A stretch of DNA of 64,000 nt from NCBI RefSeq assembly GCF_900104815.1, contig NZ_FNTD01000004.1, forward strand, positions 4,542,501-4,606,500, read 5' to 3'. A program made the position numbers and the translations under genes. The stretch's first letter is position 1. The number at the start of each line of letters is the position of its first letter. The stretch comes from Streptomyces misionensis (GTDB taxonomy: Bacteria > Actinomycetota > Actinomycetes > Streptomycetales > Streptomycetaceae). The notes beneath the pieces are model-generated. The model saw only the letters and a program-made list of their open reading frames with translations, had not been told where the DNA came from and ran no database searches. This document shows positions 15,833 to 24,309 of this stretch, piece by piece.

Positions 15833-16057
15833 ATGCCCTTCGCGAACTTCAAGGTTCCCGAGAAGACCCTCACCCCGAAGCAGAAGGAGCTGATCGTCAC
15901 CCGCACCACCGAGCTGTACGTCGAGCTGTACGGCGAGCGCGCCCGCGCCAACACCATGGTCCTGGTCGAAGAGGTCACCGACGGCGGCTGGGGCATCGGG
16001 GGTGACGTCCTGACGCTGGCCATGCTGGGCGAGGCGACACCGACCGAGGACGCCTGA
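15833..16057 (+). CDS. 4-oxalocrotonate tautomerase-like protein
   Basis: A 74-residue protein of the tautomerase superfamily. The sequence starts Met-Pro, so Met removal exposes the catalytic N-terminal proline. TPKQKELIVTRTTELYVELYGERA and TMVLVEEVTDGGWGIGGDVL fit the beta-alpha-beta subunit of small tautomerases (60-76 residues). It would interconvert keto and enol forms of a 2-oxo acid or similar compound. It lies behind the SDR gene with a plausible AGAAAGAAG ribosome site, so the two are probably one operon under the divergent regulator. Confidence 0.88.
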   Translation: MPFANFKVPEKTLTPKQKELIVTRTTELYVELYGERARANTMVLVEEVTDGGWGIGGDVLTLAMLGEATPTEDA

Positions 16058-16102
16058 CCGTCCCGGGCGCGCGGAGCGCCCCGGCGCCCCCGTTCGACCC
16101 GG

Positions 16103-16717
16103 CTACGAGCCGCCGGCCCCGCCCCAGGCGGTCAGGTCGAGGGCGTACGCGCAGTGCGGGTCGTCACCGGCCGGACGCCGGTACTGCCGTTCCTCCAGCA
16201 GCGACATCACCGAGCCCAGCACCGCCGGGCCGGTGTTGTCGAGGCGGAGGTCCACGCCGACGATGCCGGGCCGCTCCTGCCGCCGCACGTACAGCCGCAG
16301 CCGGCAAGTGCCGCGGAGCAGGAACCCGATGAGGAACGGCGACTCCTCGTCGGCCGGCTCGCTCAGCGCCCGTAGCGTGCGCAGCACCTGGTCGACGGCC
16401 GGTTCCTCCAGGTCCCACATCACCTCGTCCTGCCGCAGGGAGACGAAGTTCATGCCCATGACGAGGTTGCCCGTGGCAGCGGCCGGCCGGGCCAGGGCGT
16501 TGCGCAGCAGCAGCGGAACCCATCCGGGGGCCACGTCTTCGGTGCCGATCCCGTACAGGTACCCGGTGCCGTCGTCGGCACGGAGCGCGACGCGTACGGA
16601 GCCGGGCCCGGGCAGCACCCCGAGCAGACGAAACCCCGGGGCGAACCACCCGTTGAGGTAAGGGAGCATCAGGCGGACAACGGCCGCCCGATGCTCGCGG
16701 TCTTCCGGGTCGGTCAC
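16103..16717 (-). CDS. conserved hypothetical protein
   Basis: A protein of about 204 residues of unrecognised family, probably cytoplasmic and alpha/beta, without membrane helices or obvious catalytic motifs. Readable conserved-looking parts are MLPYLNGWFAPGF, GTGYLYGIGTEDVAPGWVPLLLRNAL and LLRGTCRLRLYVRRQ. I prefer the GTG at 16717 because AGGAC lies just upstream; a GTG at 16738 would add seven residues. Its 5' end is about 125 bp from the left repeat of the island, so it is the first chromosomal gene outside the element. Confidence 0.65.
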   Translation of the reverse strand: MTDPEDREHRAAVVRLMLPYLNGWFAPGFRLLGVLPGPGSVRVALRADDGTGYLYGIGTEDVAPGWVPLLLRNALARPAAATGNLVMGMNFVSLRQDEVMWDLEEPAVDQVLRTLRALSEPADEESPFLIGFLLRGTCRLRLYVRRQERPGIVGVDLRLDNTGPAVLGSVMSLLEERQYRRPAGDDPHCAYALDLTAWGGAGGS

Positions 16718-16841
16718 GGGTCCGTCCTGGAGGGGCACTTGGCGTTCGGCCGGCCGCGTCGGAAGGCGTCCGCCGGACGGCCCTTCCCGGCACCGGCCAG
16801 GGCGGGGCCCCGACGCTCCACCCGACCTGCCGAACCCCGCC

Positions 16842-16917
16842 TCACGGCCAGACCAGGCAGTACGCCTGATGCCCCGCCTCGTGCAGCCGGTGTGAGAAGT
16901 CCTGCCATTCGTGGAGC
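16842..16917 (-). repeat. left island repeat: displaced 3' end of the gene at 29260-30381 (attL-like)
   Basis: Seventy-six bases match 29260-29335 with five mismatches (offset 12418). On the minus strand the copy encodes the same last residues (HEW...VWP and stop) as the intact gene; the differences in the readable part are silent. It has no 5' part of the gene, so it is a gene-end fragment. A direct repeat of a gene's 3' end at the far side of foreign-looking DNA is the usual footprint of site-specific integration. Confidence 0.85.
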
Positions 16918-16933
16918 GAATGGGGGTGGTGGG

Positions 16934-17010
16934 GCGTTGACCTGGGGCTTCTCGGTGAAGCGTGCGTTGACCTGCGGAAACCCTTCTTGGCAGTTCTCAT
17001 GGGTCAACGC
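16934..17010. repeat. three GCGTTGACC elements (possible recombinase arm sites)
   Basis: GCGTTGACCTG occurs at 16934-16944 and 16964-16974 (30 bp apart), and its inverse GGTCAACGC at 17002-17010. They lie just inside the left repeat. Short repeated arm sites next to an attachment core are typical of tyrosine integrases; that role is inferred. The rest of the 450-bp gap between the genes ending at 16717 and starting at 17169 shows no convincing gene, only the end fragment and a duplicated CCCTGGATG. Confidence 0.5.
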
Positions 17011-17168
17011 CGTTTCCCAAGCTCATGTGCCCTGGATGTGCTCTGCCCTGGATGCAGAACCTAAGAAGCGCCCGCCAGATCGGCGCATACATGAGGCCGT
17101 CTTGCTCGCTGTTTTCGATCCTGGTCCCATGGTCATTGGCCTTTGATGGGATGCGAAACGGGGGGCGC

Positions 17169-17987
17169 GTGAGCGGCTTACAGGTCTCCGTATGGAAGCG
17201 TTACGGCCATGACCGTCTCTACGTGAATCAGCCGGATGGCAAGAAGGTCGCATGGTTTGACCGCCGCACGGGGTATCTGGAGCTTCTGGCCGAGGAGCAG
17301 CGGGACGCGGTGCTCGACGCCCTCGCTCCCTACCTTGCAGCTTCATCTTTGCCTGCAGCGCACAAGGCACTGCGTTCTAAGGACGACCTTGCGGGGAACC
17401 GCCCAGGGCACGCGCTGCAGACGAAGGTGGACGAACTGGCGCCCGGCTTCTGGCGGTGGGCGTTGGCCAGGTTGTCCGGTAGGCGCCTGGAGGTGGACAG
17501 CTGGCGTACCGGACTGGCCGGCGAGCGTCGTGTGGGAGTGGAGCTGGAGAGGCTGGTGCCGCGAGGCTGGCGAGTACTGCATTCCATACCCCTGGCAGGC
17601 GATGTCGACATCGACCACGTCCTGATCGGGCCGGGCGGGGTCTTTTGTGTCAACACGAAGTGCCATCGCGGGGCACGTGTGTGGGTGGGCGATGACTCGG
17701 TTCGAATAGGCGGCCAGTCGTACCCCTACGTGCGGAAAAGCCGAGCAGAGGCGCGTCGGGCGTCGGTCGCGCTGACGCATGCATGTGGCTTCCCCGTCGA
17801 GGCGCAGCCGGTGCTCGCCTTCGTTGCGGTGGCAGAGCTACGGATCATGCCGTCACTCCGAGACGTGCGTGTCCTTCAGGAGCGCGACATCGCGGCGTTC
17901 AAGCACCTCAAGACTGGCTGGGGACCGGACAAGGTCGAGTTGGTGTACACGGCGGCACGTGATCGCCGCACATGGGTTCGCTCCTGA
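17169..17987 (+). CDS. NERD-domain nuclease-like protein
   Basis: A protein of 272 residues. The N-terminal 100 residues (GLQVSVWKRYGHDRLYVN, VAWFDRRTG) are a module often seen before actinobacterial NERD domains. The NERD domain follows: GERRVGVELERL (E119), DVDIDHVLIGPGG (D145-H150, with D149) and VFCVNTK (K164), a PD-(D/E)XK-like set consistent with DNA cleavage. Codon 4 is TTA (17178-17180), implying dependence on the bldA tRNA. The GTG at 17169 follows a GGGGGGC ribosome site; an ATG at 17151 is an alternative. It precedes the helicase gene by 133 bp and probably works with it. Confidence 0.82.
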   Translation: MSGLQVSVWKRYGHDRLYVNQPDGKKVAWFDRRTGYLELLAEEQRDAVLDALAPYLAASSLPAAHKALRSKDDLAGNRPGHALQTKVDELAPGFWRWALARLSGRRLEVDSWRTGLAGERRVGVELERLVPRGWRVLHSIPLAGDVDIDHVLIGPGGVFCVNTKCHRGARVWVGDDSVRIGGQSYPYVRKSRAEARRASVALTHACGFPVEAQPVLAFVAVAELRIMPSLRDVRVLQERDIAAFKHLKTGWGPDKVELVYTAARDRRTWVRS

Positions 17988-18120
17988 CGGTTGGCCGGGT
18001 TTCAGTCAACCTTCGGGAAATGTGGCTTGTTCACGTCATTACTCGCCGGTCCCTGTTGATGGCAGCGCTTTTCTCCCGCATCCTGGAAGGCTTTCCGTCG
18101 AGCCATGATCTGGGGGATAG

Positions 18121-21100
18121 GTGTCTCTTCACTCTGCACTCCGTGCGAACAATCCGGAGGCGGTGCACCGCACACGCCAACTCGTCGAATACATGCGCGA
18201 ATTCGTTCGAGGGTCGTACAAGCCGGTGCGGGAATGGCAGAAATACCCGGAGGTCCTCTGGCTTTCCGACCTTCCGGACGACAGACTCCGGCGGAACCCG
18301 GATCGCGACCGGACGCTGCTCAAGGTGGCACACCGCCCGCCTCGCCCAGCTCCTGTCCTGCCCGAGGTGCTGGTGGGATGGGTCGATTCCGAAGCAGCCG
18401 CCACCGCGTCGCCCGAAGCGCCTCCGCTGGCCGAGTCGGGACCGGGGCAGGGTTGGCAGGAGGACGAGAACGGAGACCTGTTCGAAGTTTCCGAGATCCG
18501 TCGCGAGGAAGCGCCCGACGTGCTGCGCGCCTACACGCGATGGCTCGACGCGTGGCGCAAGTGGTCCGAGAAAGAGCGCGTCGACCGCCCTTACAGGGAG
18601 CTCCATCAGCAGCTGTACCGAATGGCGACCAGGATTCAGCAGGACGGCGAGGAATACGAGGCGGTACTGGGCGCCGGATTGCTGACCGTCGGAGCCGCAC
18701 GTCCGTCGGCGCGCATCGCCCGGCACATTCTGACGGCGCCGCTGATACTCACCGTGAATCCCACGAACATGTCCATCACCGTCGCCCTCGCCCCCGGCGA
18801 CCCGGTGCGAATGGAGGACAGCGAGTTCCTCGACGCGGACGCGGGCTACAGCACCCGTCTGCTGAGCCCGCTGCGGGACCGTGTCGATACGGAAGGGTTC
18901 CATCCGTTGTCCCGTGACTGCCAGGACGTGCTCGGTGACTGGTCAGAGAGGGCGTTCGGCACCGATCGCGCGGTGGCGTTCCACCGTGGCTGGGGCCGCC
19001 CGCCCGCTGACCCGGCGTTGCCGGTGCCCACGCTCGGGTTCGCGCCGGCGATCATTCTCCGCCAGCGGGGCCAGGGTGCCCTCGTGAATTTCTACGACGG
19101 CATCGCGAACCGCCTCGCCCAGCCCGGTGCCATCGCTCCGCTGGGCCTGGCCCAGTTGCTGTACCAGTTGGAAGCGGAGGACCGCAGGGTGTGGGGTACG
19201 GCGGCAGGGAGCCGTGACGTGCCGCCCGCACTTGGCCCCGACCCGCTGTTTCCACTGCTGTCGAACGAAGCCCAGCGGGAGGTACTGAGGCGCCTACAGA
19301 CCGATACCGGCGTCGTCGTTCAAGGACCGCCGGGCACGGGAAAGACGCACACCATCGCCAACCTCGTGTGCGCCTTGCTGGCGGACGGCAAGCGGGTGCT
19401 CGTGACGAGTGAGAAGGGCCAGGCTCTGAAGGTCCTGCGGCAACAACTGCCGCCCGAGCTGCGCAACCTGTGCGTCCTCCAGGGCGACCGGCGCCAGGAC
19501 GGTAGCAACGACCTGGAACAGTCCGTGCGCGCGCTCTCCCAGCTCAGTGCCACCCAGTCGACCGAGCGTCTCGACGTAAGGATCAAGAGCCATGAGTCGC
19601 TGCGCTCGGAACTGTCGGACACCCGCGCGCGGCTCCGTGACGAACTGCGCGCCGTACGTGAGGCGGAGTGGTACGAACACCTCGACGTGGCACCCGGATA
19701 CAAAGGGCGGCTTGCGGAGATCGTGGAGGCTGTCGCTGCCGGTGCACCGAAGTACGACTGGATGCCCGCTCTGTCCGCCTCGGCACCGCGCGAACCTTCG
19801 CTGAGCCAGGATGAGGCCCAGCGCCTGCTGGGCCTGGTGTCCCGGTACGGAGCCGGAGTACTGGACGAGCATGCCGCCCGCTGCCCGGACCCCGCGGACT
19901 TCGTCCCACCCGTGCTGTTCGAAGAAGCGGTCAACGCCCTGGACGCCGCTGTACGTGCCTGTGCTGCGTCGGCGTCCGACACACTTGCCCTCGAACTCGC
20001 AGACTGTGGCTACGAGTTGATTGCAAAACTGGTCGGTCTGCTGGACACGGCGGAACACGCGCTGCAGAGCGAGGGACTGCCGGGTGACCCTGCCGCCTGG
20101 CCGCCCGAGGAGTGGACCACGCGCGCATTGCAAGACGGAATGGCCGGCCGGCGGCAGCAGCTGTGGGAGGGAGTGCGACAGGCGTCTGCCCGTGCCGAGG
20201 GCGTGCAAAGCGTGCTTCAGCACATGTCCTTCGCCGTGCTCGACGTACCCGACTTGGCGCTTGCCGAGGAATCACGTCTCATCGCCGCCGGGAAGGACCT
20301 CGAACAGTACTTGCGTGCAGGCGGCAAGCTGCGCAAATTCGCCCCGAGGCCGGTCCAGAAGGAGGCCCAAGTCCTTCTGCGGGACTGCCGGGTGGATGGG
20401 CGGCTGCCCAGTACACCGGACGAGATCGCCGCGCTCGTGGCTCATCTGGCGGCGCGCCAGTGCGTTCGGCAGCTGAATGAGCGCTGGAAGAGCGTCGACG
20501 CGCCCGAGGCCGAGGGCTCCACGCAGGTGGCTCTGTCAGAGCTGCTGGACAGGGTGCCGACGCTCCGCGCGGTGGACGGGTTCACCCAATCCGTGCGTAC
20601 GCTGCACGAAGTCCTGCTCAAGGCCCGGATCAAGGCCACGGTGCGGACGACGCAACAGTGGGACGACGTCCGTACGTCGGCGATCGGTGCGGAACGGCTG
20701 CTTCGTGCCCGTGAGGCAGAGGAGAGGCTGCGGTCCATCTCCGAGCAGCTGCCGCGCCCCGATGCCCGCGGAGTGGCCGAGCTGGCAGAGGTGCACCGTG
20801 CTGTCACCGCCCGTGATCCACGGGCGTACTCGTCCGCGATCGACTCGCTGACCGAGGCGTTCCACCGTGAGGCCGACCGCCGCGAGGCGTGCAAACTGCT
20901 GGACCGACTGTCCGAGGACCACCCCGAACTGGCCCGGCGCTTCGCCGAGTCCCCGACCGAGGCGGTGTGGGAGACCCGCCTTGTAAACCTGGATGGTGCC
21001 TGGGCATGGCGGCAAGCACGCACCTTCCAGGACACGATGCTGAAACCTGGCAGGGAAGCCAAGCTGGAAGGTGAATTGGAAGCGGTTGAGACGCAATTGC

Positions 21101-22695
21101 GGAAAACGGTGACCCAACTGGCGGCTGACCGAGCGCTGTACCACTGCCTAGACCGGATGACGGCTGGACAGAAACAGGCGCTGAGTGCCTACGCGTCGGC
21201 CACGGCGAACGCGGGCAGGGGAATGACGGCACTCGGCAAGCGGCACCTGAAGGCCGCCCGTTCCGCGATGCGTGACGCGCGTGCCGCGGTCCCGGCATGG
21301 GTCATGCCGATCAAACAGGTGGCTGAAATGATCGATCCCGAGCCGGACGCCTTCGACGTCGTCATCGTGGACGAGGCGAGCCAGGTGGGCCTGGACGGTT
21401 TGATGTTGCTGTGGCTCGCGCCGAGGATCATCGTCGTGGGTGACGACAAGCAGTGTGTCCCGTTCTACACAGGCGGCAAGCACGAGCGGCTCAACGAACT
21501 CCTCGACTCACTCCTACCCCATCTCACCGACTGGCAGCGCGACGGGCTCAGCCCCAAGTCCAACCTCTACGACCTGCTGTCAGCGCGCTTCAGCGAGACG
21601 ATCCGGCTCACCGAGCACTTCCGGTGCATGCCGGAGATCATCAAGTGGTCCTCCGCCCAGTTCTACCCCGACAACGAACTCGTGCCGCTGCGGCAGTACG
21701 GAGCGGACCGGCTGCGGCCCCTCGAAGTCGTTCATGTGCATGAAGGTCACTGTGAGGGACGGCGAGAGACCCTGGTCAACAGGCCAGAGGCCGAACGCAT
21801 CGTCGCCAAGTTGCAGGAACTCGCGGAGGACGAAGCGTACGCAAAAAGGAGTTTCGGAGTCATTGTGCTCCGTTCCGGACACCAGACAAGGCTCTTGGAG
21901 AATCTCATCGACATGCGGATCGACTCCTCGATCCAGGAGCGACACAACATACGTGTCGGCACGGCCGAACAGTTCCAGGGAGACGAAAGAGATGTCATCC
22001 TGCTCTCATTGGTTGTCGACGCCGACAACACCCGGGCCCTGACCGGCCAGGGTGACGGAAGGCGTTTTAACGTGGCCGCCAGCCGGGCCCGCGACCAGAT
22101 GTGGCTGTTCACCTCCGTCACACCGGACCAGCTGCGCAGCAGGGACCTGCGTCACTCCTTGCTCACCTATATGCAGGCGCCGCCGGAACTTCAGGGCACA
22201 TCTCCCAGCCTTTCCGCCGTTTCCCCCGACGAGCAGTGCGAGCCGTTCGAGTCGCTCTTCGAGCAGCGGGTCTTCCGCAGGATCAAGGAACGCGGCTACC
22301 ACGTCGTTCCCCAGTGGAAAGTCAGCGGCAAACGCATCGACCTCGTCGTTGTTGGAGAGACTGCCCGTCTCGCCGTGGAGTGCGACGGCAGCCCGTATCA
22401 CTCCACCCCTGACCAGATCCGTGACGACTACGAGCGGGAGCGGGAACTGCGCCGGGCTGGCTGGCAGTTCTGGCGCATACGCAGCAGTGAGTTCGTCCTG
22501 TCTCCGGAGGATTCGCTGGCTCCGTTGTGGAAGCGCCTTGACGCTTTGGGGATCCGGCCCGGAGTCACCGAGGATGCCCAGGGCGACTCGGGGAGCACTT
22601 GGGTCCCAATCGAGATGGACGATGCCGACCTCGCCACCGATGAACTCGACGCGATGCTCGATGAGGATGCGTCCGTCTCTCTCGAAGGGGCCTGA
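18121..22695 (+). CDS. Upf1/COG1112-like SF1 helicase fused to a C-terminal REase-like domain
   Basis: A 1524-residue protein. Residues 1-390 form an N-terminal region found in large COG1112 helicases. The ATPase core starts with GPPGTGKTHT (about 402-411); a long insertion rich in charged helices (about 450-1050) separates it from the Walker B motif VIVDEASQVG (D1084). GDDKQCVP, TEHFRCMPEII, GTAEQFQGDERDVIL and RRFNVAASRARDQMW complete an SF1B helicase. The C-terminus (about 1380-1475) resembles the MTES_1575/Vsr-like nuclease fold: RIDLVVV (D1407), AVECDG (E1420), YHS, then RRAGWQFWRI. It should unwind and cut nucleic acid. The GTG follows GGGGGATAG. Confidence 0.88.
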   Translation: MSLHSALRANNPEAVHRTRQLVEYMREFVRGSYKPVREWQKYPEVLWLSDLPDDRLRRNPDRDRTLLKVAHRPPRPAPVLPEVLVGWVDSEAAATASPEAPPLAESGPGQGWQEDENGDLFEVSEIRREEAPDVLRAYTRWLDAWRKWSEKERVDRPYRELHQQLYRMATRIQQDGEEYEAVLGAGLLTVGAARPSARIARHILTAPLILTVNPTNMSITVALAPGDPVRMEDSEFLDADAGYSTRLLSPLRDRVDTEGFHPLSRDCQDVLGDWSERAFGTDRAVAFHRGWGRPPADPALPVPTLGFAPAIILRQRGQGALVNFYDGIANRLAQPGAIAPLGLAQLLYQLEAEDRRVWGTAAGSRDVPPALGPDPLFPLLSNEAQREVLRRLQTDTGVVVQGPPGTGKTHTIANLVCALLADGKRVLVTSEKGQALKVLRQQLPPELRNLCVLQGDRRQDGSNDLEQSVRALSQLSATQSTERLDVRIKSHESLRSELSDTRARLRDELRAVREAEWYEHLDVAPGYKGRLAEIVEAVAAGAPKYDWMPALSASAPREPSLSQDEAQRLLGLVSRYGAGVLDEHAARCPDPADFVPPVLFEEAVNALDAAVRACAASASDTLALELADCGYELIAKLVGLLDTAEHALQSEGLPGDPAAWPPEEWTTRALQDGMAGRRQQLWEGVRQASARAEGVQSVLQHMSFAVLDVPDLALAEESRLIAAGKDLEQYLRAGGKLRKFAPRPVQKEAQVLLRDCRVDGRLPSTPDEIAALVAHLAARQCVRQLNERWKSVDAPEAEGSTQVALSELLDRVPTLRAVDGFTQSVRTLHEVLLKARIKATVRTTQQWDDVRTSAIGAERLLRAREAEERLRSISEQLPRPDARGVAELAEVHRAVTARDPRAYSSAIDSLTEAFHREADRREACKLLDRLSEDHPELARRFAESPTEAVWETRLVNLDGAWAWRQARTFQDTMLKPGREAKLEGELEAVETQLRKTVTQLAADRALYHCLDRMTAGQKQALSAYASATANAGRGMTALGKRHLKAARSAMRDARAAVPAWVMPIKQVAEMIDPEPDAFDVVIVDEASQVGLDGLMLLWLAPRIIVVGDDKQCVPFYTGGKHERLNELLDSLLPHLTDWQRDGLSPKSNLYDLLSARFSETIRLTEHFRCMPEIIKWSSAQFYPDNELVPLRQYGADRLRPLEVVHVHEGHCEGRRETLVNRPEAERIVAKLQELAEDEAYAKRSFGVIVLRSGHQTRLLENLIDMRIDSSIQERHNIRVGTAEQFQGDERDVILLSLVVDADNTRALTGQGDGRRFNVAASRARDQMWLFTSVTPDQLRSRDLRHSLLTYMQAPPELQGTSPSLSAVSPDEQCEPFESLFEQRVFRRIKERGYHVVPQWKVSGKRIDLVVVGETARLAVECDGSPYHSTPDQIRDDYERERELRRAGWQFWRIRSSEFVLSPEDSLAPLWKRLDALGIRPGVTEDAQGDSGSTWVPIEMDDADLATDELDAMLDEDASVSLEGA

Positions 22696-22696
22696 T

Positions 22697-23659
22697 GTGA
22701 ACGAGATCTTCGACGACAGCACGCTGACGGAGATTGCCCACCTGATCTGCGGGGACGAGACGCCGCTGCTTTACCGGAAGGGGTACGAGATAGCCGCGTT
22801 CTTCCAGCGTGCGGGCTGGGACGACGTTCCGGAGTACGACGGCACTCCGAGGCACAAGTGGACCTTGGATCTCCTCAGGGAGCGGCAGGAGGACGGTACG
22901 GACGACGCCAAGCGAGCCGTCCTTCGCCTGGCAAATCGCCTTGAGTACTACAACCAGCAGCAGGAGTACCACGCCACGTTGAAGCGGCTCAACGAGATAC
23001 TTGTGCTCGACGGACGCCGGATCGGCGAGGAAGGAGGCCAGCCGGTCCTTACCCGCTGCGAAGTCGGTTTCAGGGACGAAGTACGGCAGCAGTTGCCGCG
23101 TGTGGAGCTGAAGGTCGCCGTGTCGGAGGTGGTAAGCGACCCGGACCTCGCCGCTACCGTGCAACTGCGGCTGGACGAGGCACGCACCTGCTACGAGCAC
23201 GGAGCCTATACGTCGGCGGTCATCATGCTGGGCAGCCTCCTGGAGGGGGTGCTCGCGCATGCTGCGCAGGTTCGAGCCGCAGGCGTGCGCATGCCGAAGC
23301 CGTTGCGAAACATGGGGCTGAATGACTTCGTCGACTTCGCGTACGAGAACAAATGGATCGAGCACGATGCCAAACTCGCCTCGGAGCTTGTCCGGCACTA
23401 CAGGAATCTCGTTCATCCCCTGGCGGAGAAACGGACCGGACACAGCCCGAACCGCGACACGCTCGACATGTGCTGGCCGGTAGTGAATGCCACGTTGAAC
23501 GATCTCGCGGCGACGGCGGCAGCGCCTCCTATTCCGCCCACTCCGCGTGCGCCGGCAGAGCGAGGTCGTGGTCGCAATCCTCATACCTCCGCACAGCGCC
23601 CAACGCCGGCCTCTGTCGCTCGTCGCCGTTCGGGTGGGGGAACAACGGCAGGCACTTGA
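22697..23659 (+). CDS. HEPN-like protein with AbiJ-type N-terminal region
   Basis: A 320-residue protein encoded one base after the helicase stop, with a GAAGGGG site inside the helicase gene, so it is tightly coupled. The N-terminal 110 residues (LTEIAHLICG, RKGYEIAAFFQRAGW, HKWTLDLLRER) recall the helical modules before HEPN domains in AbiJ-like proteins (from memory; tentative). Residues about 140-265 form a helical domain with AVIMLGSLLEGVLAHAA and the motif RHYRNLVH (R233-x6-H240), the RX4-6H signature of HEPN ribonucleases. A Pro/Arg-rich tail ends the protein. If active it would be the toxic RNase effector of the three-gene unit. Confidence 0.72.
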   Translation: MNEIFDDSTLTEIAHLICGDETPLLYRKGYEIAAFFQRAGWDDVPEYDGTPRHKWTLDLLRERQEDGTDDAKRAVLRLANRLEYYNQQQEYHATLKRLNEILVLDGRRIGEEGGQPVLTRCEVGFRDEVRQQLPRVELKVAVSEVVSDPDLAATVQLRLDEARTCYEHGAYTSAVIMLGSLLEGVLAHAAQVRAAGVRMPKPLRNMGLNDFVDFAYENKWIEHDAKLASELVRHYRNLVHPLAEKRTGHSPNRDTLDMCWPVVNATLNDLAATAAAPPIPPTPRAPAERGRGRNPHTSAQRPTPASVARRRSGGGTTAGT

Positions 23660-23774
23660 ACCGCGGGTGCCCCATCCAAAATGGGAGGATAAGCGCGGAG
23701 TAACACTTCCTAACGCCGCGCGCGCGACCCGCGTCGTAGCTTGGCGCGTCCGCTTCAGATTCCCCAGCGCTCAG

Positions 23775-24308
23775 TTAGTTCCAGCCGTCCAGCGACACCT
23801 GGGGCCCGCCGCTGAGGTAGCGGTGGAGGGCGCTGGCGGTGGTCTCCACGAACTCCTCGGGGATGGCATCGGTGTCGACCCAGCGGACCTGCGCGTGCTT
23901 GCGAGGTTCACGATTCTCCGGCTCGCCGGACCACTCGTGGGCAACGAAGACGACCGTGAGGAAGCCGTTGGGGGCTTCCACGCCCCAGGCGCCGTGGATG
24001 ACGTGGGCGACCTTGAGCGCTTCTGGCTTGACGGTCAGACCGGTCTCTTCGTACAGCTCGCGGACGGCCGTCGCGGTGATCGGCTCGCCGGGCTCGCTCT
24101 TGCCGACGGGGAGGTCCCACCTGCCCTTGGCGAATTTGGCCTGGTCGCTGCGCTGGAGGAGGACCACGCGGTCGGTGGCCTTGTCGTGGACGATGACGGC
24201 GGCGACCAGCAAGGTCATGGATTCCAGGGCGGGCCTGAGCGCCTCGGGCTGGTCATCGGTTGTCGGCTGAGCCACGGGGGTCCCTTCGTCGGCCGGGTTG
24301 GTGGGCAT
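23775..24308 (-). CDS. NUDIX hydrolase
   Basis: A 177-residue NUDIX protein. The box reads G-KSEPG-E-PITATAV-REL-Y-EE-T-G-L, matching GX5EX7REUXEEXGU, so metal-dependent cleavage of a nucleoside diphosphate linked to X is expected. A 30-residue disordered N-terminus precedes the fold (TLLVAAVIVHDKATDRVVLLQRSD, KGRWDLPVGK). It begins one base after the stop of the XRE regulator gene, so the two form an operon. The pairing with a regulator, methyltransferase and HAD genes suggests nucleotide or RNA-end processing, but the substrate cannot be read from sequence. Confidence 0.9.
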   Translation of the reverse strand: MPTNPADEGTPVAQPTTDDQPEALRPALESMTLLVAAVIVHDKATDRVVLLQRSDQAKFAKGRWDLPVGKSEPGEPITATAVRELYEETGLTVKPEALKVAHVIHGAWGVEAPNGFLTVVFVAHEWSGEPENREPRKHAQVRWVDTDAIPEEFVETTASALHRYLSGGPQVSLDGWN

Positions 24309-24309
24309 G

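Noticed and set aside
16714..17007. 97-codon minus-strand gene over the left repeat
   Set aside because: It starts at a TTG without a ribosome site, reads through the displaced gene-end fragment in the wrong frame and is low-complexity.
16934..17010. CRISPR array
   Set aside because: Only three short copies with one inverted, unequal spacing and no cas genes.
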